Origin: Streptomyces cylindrosporus
Lineage (GTDB): Bacteria; Actinomycetota; Actinomycetes; Streptomycetales; Streptomycetaceae
Length of the DNA stretch: 64,000 nucleotides
Reading direction: 5' to 3'
NCBI RefSeq assembly: GCF_022698165.1
Contig: NZ_JALDAY010000003.1
Coordinates: 1 to 64,000 of the forward strand
The notes beneath the pieces are model-generated. The model worked only from the letters and a program-made list of their open reading frames with translations. It was not told where the DNA came from and searched no databases. Below, in pieces: positions 40,981 to 49,423 of the stretch. Position numbers and translations under genes: made by a program. Within the stretch, counting starts at the first letter, position 1. Every line of letters begins with the position of its first letter.

Positions 40981-41618
40981 TCGCGCAGCGCCTTGGCCGC
41001 CATACCGTCGCCCGTCACCGTGACCCGCCCGGCCCGCACGGCGTCGACCAGGCTCAACTCCCCGCGGCTGACGGCCTCGCACGTCGCCGCGTCCAGTACC
41101 AGCCGCGCGTCGGGCTCGCCGGGCGCGGGCCCGTCGCCGTACACGGGCCCCTTCTCGGTGCCGACGTGGAGATGGAACTCCCCTTCCTCCAGCCGGACTT
41201 CGACGAGACCTTCCCCCTGCCCCTCCGCGACGGCCTCCAGCGCGCGCAGCAGCGGCAGCGCGAACCAGTGCGCCCGTACGGCGTCCGTGGGCCGCCGCTC
41301 GCCCAGTTCGGCCCTCCCCCACGCGCTCAGCGCGGCCAGCACGGGCATCAACTCCCGTCCGCGGTCGGTCAGTTCGTAGACGTACGCGGCACCGGGCGGT
41401 GGCAGCCGGCGCCGGGTGCTCAGCCCGTCGCGCTCCATGTCCTTCAGCCGCGAGGCGAGTACGTCGGTGCTCACGCCCGGCAGGTCCGCGTGCAGGTCGG
41501 TGTAGCGGCGCGGTCCGGCCAGCAGCTCCCGGACGATCAGCAGGGTCCAGCGGTCGCCGACGAGGTCGAGGGCGCGGGCGGCGGAACAGTACTGGTCGTA
41601 GCTTCGGCGTGGTGACAT
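40974..41618 (-). CDS. HxlR-family transcriptional regulator with C-terminal SCP2-like domain
   Basis: A 214-residue protein: HxlR winged helix ~1-100 (CSAARALDLVGDRWTLLIVRELLAG, YTDLHADLPGVSTDVLASRLKDME) and a C-terminal domain (~110-214) resembling the SCP2-type extension of longer HxlR members (ARLVLDAATCEAVSRGEL, GRVTVTGDG). MSPRRSYDQYC at 41618 is used; an ATG six codons upstream is possible. Two palindromes 21 bp apart lie just upstream, between it and the aminotransferase gene. Confidence 0.87.
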   Translation of the reverse strand: MSPRRSYDQYCSAARALDLVGDRWTLLIVRELLAGPRRYTDLHADLPGVSTDVLASRLKDMERDGLSTRRRLPPPGAAYVYELTDRGRELMPVLAALSAWGRAELGERRPTDAVRAHWFALPLLRALEAVAEGQGEGLVEVRLEEGEFHLHVGTEKGPVYGDGPAPGEPDARLVLDAATCEAVSRGELSLVDAVRAGRVTVTGDGMAAKALREA

Positions 41619-41640
41619 GCGACGCAGTCTAGACATGTTG

Positions 41641-41675
41641 TTGGACTTTCCAAGCTCGCACTTGGTAAAACCAAG
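41641..41675. promoter_or_regulatory. Two TTGG-N5-CCAA palindromes, 21 bp centre to centre
   Basis: TTGGACTTTCCAA (41641-41653) and CTTGGTAAAACCAAG (41661-41675) share TTGG-N5-CCAA and are two helical turns apart, in the 87-bp gap between the divergent HxlR gene and the aminotransferase. Probable HxlR operators controlling both. Confidence 0.7.
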
Positions 41676-41705
41676 CAACACACGAAAGCGGAGGGGCGAG
41701 CGAGC

Positions 41706-42914
41706 ATGGAGTTCCGGCAGTCGAACAAGCTCAGCGAGGTCTGCTACGAGATCCGCGGCCCGGTGATCGAGCACGCCAACGCGCTGGAGGAGGCGGGCCA
41801 CAGCGTGCTGCGCCTGAACACCGGCAACCCCGCCCTCTTCGGCTTCGAGGCGCCCGAGGAGATCCTCCAGGACATGATCCGGATGCTCCCGCAGGCCCAC
41901 GGCTACACGGACTCCCGCGGCATCCTCTCCGCCCGCCGGGCCGTCGCCCAGCGCTACCAGAACCTCGGCCTGGAGGTGGACGTCGACGACGTCTACCTCG
42001 GCAACGGCATCTCCGAGCTGATCTCGATGGCCGTACAGGCGCTCGTGGAGGACGGCGACGAGATCCTCATCCCCGCCCCCGACTTCCCGCTGTGGACGGC
42101 GGTGACGACGCTCGCCGGCGGCAAGGCGGTGCACTACCTCTGCGACGAACAGTCCGACTGGTACCCGGACTTGACCGACATGGAGTCGAAGATCACCGAC
42201 CGCACCAAGGCGGTGGTCATCATCAACCCCAACAACCCGACCGGCGCGGTCTATCCGAAGGAGATCATCGAGGGCATCCTCGACCTCGCCCGCAGGCACG
42301 GCCTGATGGTCTTCGCCGACGAGATCTACGACCAGATCGTGTACGACGACGCCGTGCACCACTCGGTCGCGGCACTCGCCCCCGATCTGGTCGTCCTCAC
42401 CTTCTGCGGCCTGTCGAAGACGTACCGGGTGGCCGGCTTCCGCTCGGGCTGGCTGGTGGTGACGGGCCCGAAGCAGCACGCGAAGAACTACCTGGAGGGC
42501 CTGACGATGCTGGCGTCCATGCGGCTGTGCGCCAACGCGCCCGCCCAGTACGCCATCCAGGCCGCGCTGGGCGGCCGCCAGTCCATCAACGACCTGACGG
42601 CTCCGGGCGGGCGACTGCACCAGCAGCGGACGGTGGCCTGGGAGAAGCTCAACGAGATCCCGGGTGTGTCGTGCGTGAAGCCCCGGGGCTCCCTCTACGC
42701 CTTCCCGCGTCTCGACCCCAAGGTCCACAGGATCCACGACGACGAGAAGTTCGTCCTGGACCTCCTCCTCCGCGAGAAGATCCAGGTGGTCCAGGGCACG
42801 GGCTTCAACTGGCCGACCCCTGACCACTTCCGCATCCTCACCCTTCCGCACGCGGAGGACCTGGAGGCGGCGATCGGCCGGATCGGGCGGTTCCTCGGCG
42901 GGTACCGCCAGTAG
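41706..42914 (+). CDS. PLP-dependent aminotransferase (alanine transaminase AlaA type)
   Basis: A 402-residue fold-type I aminotransferase: LRLNTGNPALFGFEAP, GYTDSRGILSARRAV, IINPNNPTGAVYP, FADEIYDQIVYDD, FCGLSKTYRVAGFRSGW with the PLP Lys238, and LRLCANAPAQYAIQAALGG. It matches E. coli AlaA-like enzymes transaminating alanine/pyruvate with glutamate. Divergent from the HxlR regulator, with shared operators, so its expression is probably regulated rather than constitutive. Confidence 0.93.
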   Translation: MEFRQSNKLSEVCYEIRGPVIEHANALEEAGHSVLRLNTGNPALFGFEAPEEILQDMIRMLPQAHGYTDSRGILSARRAVAQRYQNLGLEVDVDDVYLGNGISELISMAVQALVEDGDEILIPAPDFPLWTAVTTLAGGKAVHYLCDEQSDWYPDLTDMESKITDRTKAVVIINPNNPTGAVYPKEIIEGILDLARRHGLMVFADEIYDQIVYDDAVHHSVAALAPDLVVLTFCGLSKTYRVAGFRSGWLVVTGPKQHAKNYLEGLTMLASMRLCANAPAQYAIQAALGGRQSINDLTAPGGRLHQQRTVAWEKLNEIPGVSCVKPRGSLYAFPRLDPKVHRIHDDEKFVLDLLLREKIQVVQGTGFNWPTPDHFRILTLPHAEDLEAAIGRIGRFLGGYRQ

Positions 42915-42982
42915 CGCGACCGGTAGAGCCGTCGGGCAGCGCCGTCGGGCGCGGGGTCCGCCGGGCTCCTAGCCTGGGAGGC

Positions 42983-43582
42983 ATGGGTGATCTCTTCCTC
43001 GTGCGGCACGGTGAGACCGAGTGGTCGCGGTCCGGGCGGCACACCGGGTGGACGGACGTTCCGCTGACCGAGCGTGGGCGGGAGGAGGCGCGGCGGCTGG
43101 TGCCGCTCATCCGGTCGCACCGGATCGGGGCCGCGTTCGTCAGTCCGCTTCAGCGGGCGCGGGAGACCGCCGAGCTGATCGGGCTGCAGGACACGCGGGT
43201 CGACGTGGACCTGCGGGAGTGGGACTACGGCGGCTACGAGGGGATCACCACCGTCGAGATCCAGCGCACCCGGCCCGGATGGTTCCTGTTCACGGACGGG
43301 GTCGCGCCCGGGCCGCCGGAGCATCCCGGGGAGACGCCGGAGCAGGTCGGCGAGCGGGCGGACCGGATGCTCGCCAAGGTGGACGCGGCGTTCGCGAACA
43401 CCGAGGGGTGCGTGGTGCTGGTGGCCCACGGGCATTTCCTGCGGGTGCTCACCGCCCGCCGGCTGGGCCTGCCGCCCTCGGACGGGGCGCTCTTCCAGCT
43501 GGCGACGGGGACAGTGTGCCGGCTGGGGACGGAGCACGGGCGGCCGGTGATCGCGGGGTGGAACGTGCGGCCGGGGGCATAG
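42983..43582 (+). CDS. Histidine phosphatase (phosphoglycerate mutase-like)
   Basis: A 199-residue branch-1 histidine phosphatase: LFLVRHGETEWSRSGRHTGW with catalytic RHG, SPLQRARETAEL, the REWDYGGYEG acid/base region and VLVAHGHFLRVL second His. Substrate unknown (sugar or nucleotide phosphates are typical). Confidence 0.93.
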   Translation: MGDLFLVRHGETEWSRSGRHTGWTDVPLTERGREEARRLVPLIRSHRIGAAFVSPLQRARETAELIGLQDTRVDVDLREWDYGGYEGITTVEIQRTRPGWFLFTDGVAPGPPEHPGETPEQVGERADRMLAKVDAAFANTEGCVVLVAHGHFLRVLTARRLGLPPSDGALFQLATGTVCRLGTEHGRPVIAGWNVRPGA

Positions 43583-43675
43583 ACCGGGCCCGCCCCGAGG
43601 CCGACTGTCAGACCCTCGTCGTACCTTCGAGGCAGGTGGGAGCAGGAGCCTCCCCCGTGCCGGAGGGAGTACGCC

Positions 43676-44647
43676 GTGACACGACCGCCGACCGCCGCCC
43701 AGCGGCGTGTCATCGACGCCGCCGATCCCGTCACCGGGCGGCTGAGGGGTACGGAGACGCAGCTCACGGCGCTGGTGAAGCGCGGGCTGGCCTTTCGACA
43801 TCCACGACCACCGCACGACCACTTCCTGACACCGGCCGGGCACCGGATACGGGAGGGCGAGGAGCCGGGGGTGGGCGGTGCGGGGTTGGGAGCGATCGGT
43901 GGGGGGTCGGGTGGCGCCGTCGAGGGGCTGGGGGTGATCGGCGCGGGGTCGGGTGCGGGCGGTAGGGGGCCGGGTTCGGGCGGTGTTGGGCCGGGTCCGG
44001 GTGGGGCGGGGTCAGGTGCAGCCGAGGCGAGGTCAGGTGTGGGCGGTACGGGGCCGGGTGCGGGCGGTACGGGGCCGGATCCAGGCGGTGCGGGGCCAGG
44101 TCCTGGTCGTGTCGGAGGTGGCGGTGCCGGGGTGGGAGGTGGTGGCGCTTCGGGAGCGGTTGCCGGTGTGGGTGCCGCTGTCGGGGCCGGACGTGTCGGC
44201 GGGGCCGGGGCCGGGCGTGGCGGGGCCGGGGCCGGCGAGGCGAGTGGGGTGTTCGCTGCTCGGGTCGGTGGGGAGGAGAGTGCGCCGGTCCGTGCGTCCG
44301 CTCGGGTTCGTGAGGTGCACAGCGCCTGGCAGGGGTTGCTGGAGCTGCGCCGGATGACCAATCCCGACGCCGCCACCGGCCGGCCCTGCGGCTGGGAGCG
44401 TACGCATCTCGTGCAGGCCGCCGCGCTGGCGCTGGAGGCGGCGGGGCACGCACCGGAAACGGGGGACTCGCCCGGCTACCGGGTGCGCGCGACCCCGCAG
44501 CCGGACGCCGTCGCCGTGCACGTACCGGACGCGGAGGCGCTGCGGACCTGCGCGATCACTCTGGAGAGGGCGGGCTGGCAGGCCGGGGAGTACACCGAGC
44601 CGCGGACCAGGGTCCGGTATCTGCTGGCCTCGCCGCGCCGGGTGTAG
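43676..44647 (+). CDS. Conserved hypothetical protein with a Gly-rich internal expansion
   Basis: A 323-residue protein, GTG start after CGGAGGGAG-like sequence. The first ~60 residues (TAAQRRVIDAADPVTGRLRG, ALVKRGLAFRHPR, DHFLTPAGHRIREGEEP) and the last ~115 (VHSAWQGLLELRRMTN, CGWERTHLVQAAALALEAAG, AITLERAGWQAGEYTEPR) look like normally folded domains. Between them ~130 residues are Gly/Ala repeats. No function recognised. The flanking parts would form a ~200-residue protein without the insert. Confidence 0.72.
   Translation: MTRPPTAAQRRVIDAADPVTGRLRGTETQLTALVKRGLAFRHPRPPHDHFLTPAGHRIREGEEPGVGGAGLGAIGGGSGGAVEGLGVIGAGSGAGGRGPGSGGVGPGPGGAGSGAAEARSGVGGTGPGAGGTGPDPGGAGPGPGRVGGGGAGVGGGGASGAVAGVGAAVGAGRVGGAGAGRGGAGAGEASGVFAARVGGEESAPVRASARVREVHSAWQGLLELRRMTNPDAATGRPCGWERTHLVQAAALALEAAGHAPETGDSPGYRVRATPQPDAVAVHVPDAEALRTCAITLERAGWQAGEYTEPRTRVRYLLASPRRV
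43859..44240 (+). repeat. Gly-rich low-complexity coding repeat
   Basis: Irregular 18-27 bp units rich in GGGCGG and GGGGCCGGG, translating to strings such as GVGGTGPGAGGTGPDPGGAG. In frame throughout, so expansion or contraction is tolerated. Frames on both strands remain open here because of composition alone. Confidence 0.8.
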
Positions 44648-44701
44648 AGGGCACGTGTCAGGATCGGACCGTCAACTGACGTGGTGCGAGAGGGGATTGT
44701 C

Positions 44702-45124
44702 GTGGCTGAGGCGTTTTCCGTCCCGGTGACCGTCCGCGGGTACGAGACGGACGTACAGGGACACCTCAACCAGAGCGTGTACATCAACTACGCGGAGCAC
44801 GCCCGCTGGTCGATGCTCGAGGCGGCGGGCATAACCCAGACCGCGCTCATCGGCACCGGAGTGGGCCCGGTCGCCCTGGAGACGACCATCCGCTACCAGC
44901 GGGAACTGGTCGCCGGTGACGAGGTGGAGGTGACCTGCGGCTTCGAGTGGGGCGAGGGCAAGACGTTCCGAGTACAGCAGACGATCCGCAAGAAGGACGG
45001 CACCGTGGCGGCCGAGATCACCGCGGTGGGCGGCCTGATGGACCTCAAGGCGCGGCGCCTGGTCACCCGTCCCGGCGACGTCTTCAAGGAACTGGCCTCC
45101 GACCCAGGCCTGTTCGGGCTCTAG
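44702..45124 (+). CDS. Hotdog-fold acyl-CoA thioesterase (4HBT family)
   Basis: A 140-residue thioesterase: RGYETDVQGHLNQSVYINYAEHARW carries the 4HBT signature with catalytic Asp, followed by LETTIRYQRELVAGDEVEV and KDGTVAAEI. It hydrolyses acyl-CoA or acyl-ACP, specificity unknown. GTG start at 44702 with AGGGG seven bases upstream; the longer ORF start at 44681 lacks a site. Confidence 0.9.
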   Translation: MAEAFSVPVTVRGYETDVQGHLNQSVYINYAEHARWSMLEAAGITQTALIGTGVGPVALETTIRYQRELVAGDEVEVTCGFEWGEGKTFRVQQTIRKKDGTVAAEITAVGGLMDLKARRLVTRPGDVFKELASDPGLFGL

Positions 45125-45150
45125 ACACCCACACCGTCCGACGCCACAGG

Positions 45151-45558
45151 TCAGGTCGGCTCCGACTCCGACTCCGACTCCGGGTCCCGCTCGGCGTCGT
45201 AGTCTGCCCGCGCCTGTGCGATGTAGACCCTGTTGCGCTCGGCCCAGTCGGTCAGCCGCAGCAGGGTTTCGTGCAACTCGCGCGCCACCGGTGTCAGTTC
45301 GTACTCGACCTTCGGCGGGACGGTCGGGTGGACGGTGCGGGTGACCAGGCCGTCGCGCTCCAGGTTGCGCAGGGTGAGGGTCAGCATGCGGCGGCTGATG
45401 CCCTCGATGCTCCGCTCCAGCTCGGTGAAGCGGATGGGTCCGTGCGCGGCCGCCACCAGGATCTGCACACTCCATTTCCCGGAGACCCTGTCAAGAACCT
45501 CGCGGACCGGGCAGGCGTGCGCGTTCACCACCTGGGCGGTAACACCGGTGTTCCTCAT
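45151..45558 (-). CDS. HxlR-family transcriptional regulator
   Basis: A 135-residue HxlR protein: ACPVREVLDRVSGKWSVQIL, RFTELERSIEGISRRMLTLTLRNLE, PPKVEYELTPVARELHETL. The C-terminus is an acidic ESESESEP tail made of repeated GACTCC hexamers. Predicted ATG (45558) lies in the same CATG as the start of the divergent MFS gene; GTG codons ten residues in are alternatives. It probably represses the MFS exporter. Confidence 0.88.
   Translation of the reverse strand: MRNTGVTAQVVNAHACPVREVLDRVSGKWSVQILVAAAHGPIRFTELERSIEGISRRMLTLTLRNLERDGLVTRTVHPTVPPKVEYELTPVARELHETLLRLTDWAERNRVYIAQARADYDAERDPESESESEPT
45541..45552. promoter_or_regulatory. Palindrome AACACCGGTGTT at the HxlR/MFS divergent starts
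   Basis: Perfect 12-bp palindrome four bases from the overlapping start codons. Position and symmetry fit an operator for the HxlR regulator, acting on both genes. Confidence 0.55.
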
Positions 45559-47116
45559 GACGGCCCTCACCGAGTCATCGACACGAGCGTCACACCGGAC
45601 GTACTCACCCTGGGCGTCCCTGGTCGTGCTGTGCGCGGGGACGCTGATGACGATCCTGGACGGCAACATCGTCACGGTCGCCATGCCGGCCATGCAGAAC
45701 GACCTCGCCTTCTCGGCACCGGGGCTCGCGTGGGTGGTGAACGCGTATCTCATCCCGTTCGGCGGGCTGTTGCTGCTGGCCGGCCGGCTCGGCGATCTGC
45801 TGGGCCGCAAGGGGATGTTCACGGCCGGGCTGGCCGTCTTCACGGCGGCGTCCGTGCTGTGCGGGGTGGCCGACGGCCAGGGCATGCTGATCGCGGCGCG
45901 GGCCGTCCAGGGGGCTGGCGGGGCGATGACCTCGGCGGTGGTGCTCGGGATGCTGGTCGCATTGTTCCCCGAGCCCGGTGAACAGGCGCGTGCCATCGCG
46001 GTGTTCAGCGCGGTCGGCGCGGCGGGCGGAGCGCTCGGCACGTTCCTGGGCGGGGCCCTCACCCAGGCCCTGAGCTGGCACTGGATCTTCCTGATCAACC
46101 TGCCGATCGGCGCGGTCGCGCTGGTCGCGGCCGTGCGCGTGCTCGCCCCCGAGCCGGGCGCTGGTCTCGGCAAGGGCGCCGACTATCCGGGGGCGGCACT
46201 GGTCACGGGGGCGCTGATGCTGAGCGTGTACGTGATCGTCGGCTCCGGCGACCGCTCCCTCACGGCCACGCTCCTGCTCGCCGCCCTGGCTCTCGCCCTC
46301 CTCGCGTCCTTCACCCTCCGCCAGGCCCGCGCCGCCCGCCCGCTCCTCCGCCTGCGCCTGTTCCGCTCACGCCTGCTGAGCGGTGCCAACGCCGTCCAGA
46401 TCCTGATGATCGCGACGATGTACGGCTTCCAGTTCATCGGCGCGCTCTACCTCCAACGCGTGCTGGGTTACGACGAGTTGCTCACCGGAACGGCGTTCCT
46501 GCCGGCGCCGGTCGCGATCGGGGTGCTGATGCTGGGGCTGTCGGCGCGGACCATCGGGCGGTTCGGCGCGTACCGGGTGCTGCTGGCCGGGCTGGTGCTC
46601 ATCGTCGCCGGGATGGCGCTGCTGAGCCGGGCCCCTGCCGACGGTTCGTACGCCACCGACGTACTCCCGCCCCTCCTCCTGCTCGCCACCGGCTTCGCCG
46701 CGGCCATGCCGGCGCTGACCGGACTGGCGATGTCCGGCGCGCGGGAGGAGGACGCGGGGCTGGCGTCCGGGTTGTTCAACACGACGCAGGTGGTGGGAGG
46801 TTCGCTGGGCCTGGCGGTGTTGTCGGTGCTGGCGGCGAACCACACCGCCACCCTGCTCGCGGGAGGCGCCACGCTCGTGCAAGCGACGGCGGCAGGGTAC
46901 CGCCTGGCGTTCGGGGTCGCGGCGGTGATCGCGGTGGCGGCGCTGGGTCTGGCGGCGGGGGTGCTGCGGCCACCACACCGCGCTCCCACCCCCTCCCCGC
47001 CCCTCAGGCGAACGCCCCCTTGTGGTCCTCCGCCCACTCCCGATACGTCCGCGCCGGCCTCCCCAGCACCTCCTCCACATCCCCGGTCACCACGTCGTTG
47101 CCGCCCTCGTGGATGA
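45557..47116 (+). CDS. MFS multidrug exporter (DHA2, 14-TM type)
   Basis: A 519-residue transporter of the EmrB/QacA group: TLMTILDGNIVTVAMPAMQ (motif D1), GGLLLLAGRLGDLLGRKG (motif A), ARAVQGAGGAM and GGALTQALSWHWIFLINLPIG (motif C-like). About 14 hydrophobic segments. The last ~40 residues are Pro/Arg-rich and are antisense to the end of the NmrA-like gene, so the family-like part ends near AAGVLRPP. Start shares CATG with the divergent HxlR gene, and no ribosome site precedes it. Confidence 0.88.
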   Translation: MTALTESSTRASHRTYSPWASLVVLCAGTLMTILDGNIVTVAMPAMQNDLAFSAPGLAWVVNAYLIPFGGLLLLAGRLGDLLGRKGMFTAGLAVFTAASVLCGVADGQGMLIAARAVQGAGGAMTSAVVLGMLVALFPEPGEQARAIAVFSAVGAAGGALGTFLGGALTQALSWHWIFLINLPIGAVALVAAVRVLAPEPGAGLGKGADYPGAALVTGALMLSVYVIVGSGDRSLTATLLLAALALALLASFTLRQARAARPLLRLRLFRSRLLSGANAVQILMIATMYGFQFIGALYLQRVLGYDELLTGTAFLPAPVAIGVLMLGLSARTIGRFGAYRVLLAGLVLIVAGMALLSRAPADGSYATDVLPPLLLLATGFAAAMPALTGLAMSGAREEDAGLASGLFNTTQVVGGSLGLAVLSVLAANHTATLLAGGATLVQATAAGYRLAFGVAAVIAVAALGLAAGVLRPPHRAPTPSPPLRRTPPCGPPPTPDTSAPASPAPPPHPRSPRRCRPRG

Positions 47117-47852
47117 ACCGTGCCGTCACCAGCAGGCCGTCCGCGTACGTCTCGTTCAGGCCGGACGCGAGGAGTTGTTCGCGGCGTTCCTCCGGGGTCA
47201 GGTCGTGCAGCGGGACCGGGCGGGCGAGGACCTCGGCGAGGACGGCGGCCTGTTCGTGGGCGCTGAGGGTCTCGGGGCCGGTCAGGGTGTACGTGCGGCC
47301 CGCGTGCCGTGGGTCGAGCAGCGCGGCCGTCGCCACGCCGGCCACGTCCCGCGGGTCCACCACCCCCTGCTTGCCCGCGCCCATCATGTTCGGCGCGGGG
47401 ATCCCCTCCCGGACGGCCGCCGCCCAGCTCAGGGTGTTGGAGGCAAAGGCGGAGGGACGCAGGATCGTCCACTCCAGGCCGCTCGCCCGGACCGCCTCCT
47501 CGCCGTGCAGATGCCAGGTCCCGAACCGGCCGAGGCGCGGGTCGCCGGTGCCGATCGCCCCGAGTTTCACGATCCGCCGTACGCCCGCCGCCTTCGCCGC
47601 CTCGACCAGACCGCGGTCGTGCTCGGCGTCGTCCGGTCCGAACACGCCCACCAGGAAGGCGGCCTGCGCGCCGGCCATCGCCGCCGCCACCGAGGCCCGG
47701 TCGCGATGGTGGCCGGGCGCGGTCTCCACTCCCGGCGGCACCTGGGCCCCCGCCGGGTCCCGGGTCAGCGCGCGGACCTTCTCGCCGCGCGCCGCGAGCT
47801 GTCGTACGACTTCACTGCCGATGGTGCCCGTGGCACCGGTCACAAGGATCAT
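47004..47852 (-). CDS. NmrA-like NAD(P)H-binding protein
   Basis: A 282-residue atypical SDR: ILVTGATGTIGSEVVRQLAARG, FLVGVFGPDDAEHDRGLVEAAK, VKLGAIGTGDPRLG, ILRPSAFASNTL and TYTLTGPETLSAHEQA. Family members bind NAD(P)H and act as quinone reductases or redox sensors. Its 3' end overlaps the 3' end of the MFS gene by 113 bp. An AraC-type gene is divergent. Confidence 0.9.
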   Translation of the reverse strand: MILVTGATGTIGSEVVRQLAARGEKVRALTRDPAGAQVPPGVETAPGHHRDRASVAAAMAGAQAAFLVGVFGPDDAEHDRGLVEAAKAAGVRRIVKLGAIGTGDPRLGRFGTWHLHGEEAVRASGLEWTILRPSAFASNTLSWAAAVREGIPAPNMMGAGKQGVVDPRDVAGVATAALLDPRHAGRTYTLTGPETLSAHEQAAVLAEVLARPVPLHDLTPEERREQLLASGLNETYADGLLVTARFIHEGGNDVVTGDVEEVLGRPARTYREWAEDHKGAFA

Positions 47853-47948
47853 GTCCACCACGGTGGGCGGCCGGGGCGCGGTAACTCTTGGAAATTCCGG
47901 CACGGTTCCGGGGCCCGGGCGGCCGTGCGGCGCGCTTACCGTGGAGGG

Positions 47949-48746
47949 GTGACGAACGCCGTGCTCCGCGAGACCCTGCCCACGCCCGAGGCGCTGCGCC
48001 CGTGGTTCGCCGGGGTCGGGTCCGTGTCGGTGGGCGATGTGCCGACCGAGCCGTTCGTGCATCTCCCGGAGGCCGCGACCAGGGTGGTCGTGCGCACTGG
48101 GGAGCACGGCAGCCGGAGCACGCTGGTCGTCGGCCCGCGGGCGAGGGCGTCGTACCACAGCGGTAAGCGCCGGGTGTCCTGCGTGGAGCTGCGGCTCGCA
48201 CCCGGCAGCGTCCGCCCGCTGCTCGGTGTCCCGGCGGTGGAGCTGGTCGGCCGTGCGGTGCGGCTGGGGGACCTGCCGGGCGTGATGGCCCGCCGACTGG
48301 CCGACGAGTTGCGGTGGTTGGCGCCGGACGAGGCGTTGGAGCACCTGGCGGAGGTGCTTCCGGAGCGGCTCGGGGCCGCGGCGGACCGTTCGCGCACCGA
48401 GCTGGTGCGGGCGGGCGTCGACGCGCTGTCGGTCCGTACCGGCCGGCCCCCGGCCCAGGTCGCCGACGTGGCCCGTGAACTGGCCGTCAGCGAGCGGCAG
48501 TTGCGCAACCTGTTCGCCGAGGGCGTCGGCCTCTCCCCCAAGCACTACGCCCGTATCAACCGCGTCCGCACGGTACTGGACCACGCGGCCACCCGCCCCT
48601 GGGCGGAGCTCGCCGCCGCCACCGGCTACTACGACCAGTCCCACATGACGACCGACTTCCGCACCCTGATGGGCGTCCCGCCCCGCTCCTACTTCACCGG
48701 CCGCCTCCCGGAAGCGACCCCCTGCCAGTCCCTCCGCCGCGCCTGA
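47949..48746 (+). CDS. AraC-family transcriptional regulator
   Basis: A 265-residue regulator with an N-terminal sensor domain (EPFVHLPEAATRVVVR, SCVELRLAPGSVRPLLG) and C-terminal AraC HTH (VADVARELAVSERQLRNLFAEGVGLSPKHYARINR, ATGYYDQSHMTTDFRTLMG). GTG start is closely preceded by GGAGG. Divergent from the NmrA-like gene (97 bp apart), which it may control. Confidence 0.9.
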   Translation: MTNAVLRETLPTPEALRPWFAGVGSVSVGDVPTEPFVHLPEAATRVVVRTGEHGSRSTLVVGPRARASYHSGKRRVSCVELRLAPGSVRPLLGVPAVELVGRAVRLGDLPGVMARRLADELRWLAPDEALEHLAEVLPERLGAAADRSRTELVRAGVDALSVRTGRPPAQVADVARELAVSERQLRNLFAEGVGLSPKHYARINRVRTVLDHAATRPWAELAAATGYYDQSHMTTDFRTLMGVPPRSYFTGRLPEATPCQSLRRA

Positions 48747-48760
48747 ACGTCGGGCCGGCC

Positions 48761-49381
48761 TCATGGGCCGGCCGGGGCCGGACGGGTCGGTACCGGTACC
48801 TGGTTGAAGCCGTAGTACAGGGCGATCAGGCCGTGCGCGGCCAGGGTGAGCGGGGCCGAGACGAAGGCCAGGCCCACCGTGACCGGGTAGGCCAGGGTGC
48901 CGAGGGCGAAGCGGGCGCGGGTCGCCCGGGCGGCGGGGACGTCGACCCGGTCGTCGAAGAGGTGGCCGGTGCGGGTCAGATGCCACCACAGGGCCTGGAA
49001 GGTCAGCGCCATCAGGACCATGACCAGGCTGTAGACCGCCGCCGCCACATGCGAGGCCGCGTCCTCGCGCAGGTACTCCGCGAGCATCGCCGTCGGCCAG
49101 GGCACCGCGGCCACCACCATCAGGACCAGCAGGTTCAGGAACATCAGCGTGCGGTCGACATGGGCGACGTAACTGAACAGCTGGTGGTGGTTGATCCACA
49201 TGATGCCGATGACCAGGAAGCTCACCACATAGGCCGCGTAGGAGGGCCACTGCTGCCCCAACGCGTGCCACAGGCCGCCGTGTTCGCCGACCTCGGGGAC
49301 CTTGATCTCCAGGATGAGCAGGGTGATGGCGATGGCGAACACACCGTCGCTGAAGGCCTCGACGCGGCCGGACTCGTTCAT
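48761..49381 (-). CDS. TMEM175-family potassium channel
   Basis: A 206-residue integral membrane protein with the diagnostic first-helix motif RVEAFSDGVFAIAITLLILE and the IMWINHHQLF element, six hydrophobic helices in all. Bacterial TMEM175 proteins form tetrameric K+-permeable channels. MNESGR at 49381 is the conserved start; the ORF adds nine unlikely residues upstream. Confidence 0.9.
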   Translation of the reverse strand: MNESGRVEAFSDGVFAIAITLLILEIKVPEVGEHGGLWHALGQQWPSYAAYVVSFLVIGIMWINHHQLFSYVAHVDRTLMFLNLLVLMVVAAVPWPTAMLAEYLREDAASHVAAAVYSLVMVLMALTFQALWWHLTRTGHLFDDRVDVPAARATRARFALGTLAYPVTVGLAFVSAPLTLAAHGLIALYYGFNQVPVPTRPAPAGP

Positions 49382-49423
49382 GGCAGACAGCCTGCCCCAT
49401 CGCCGCACCCCGCGGGCGGTGGA

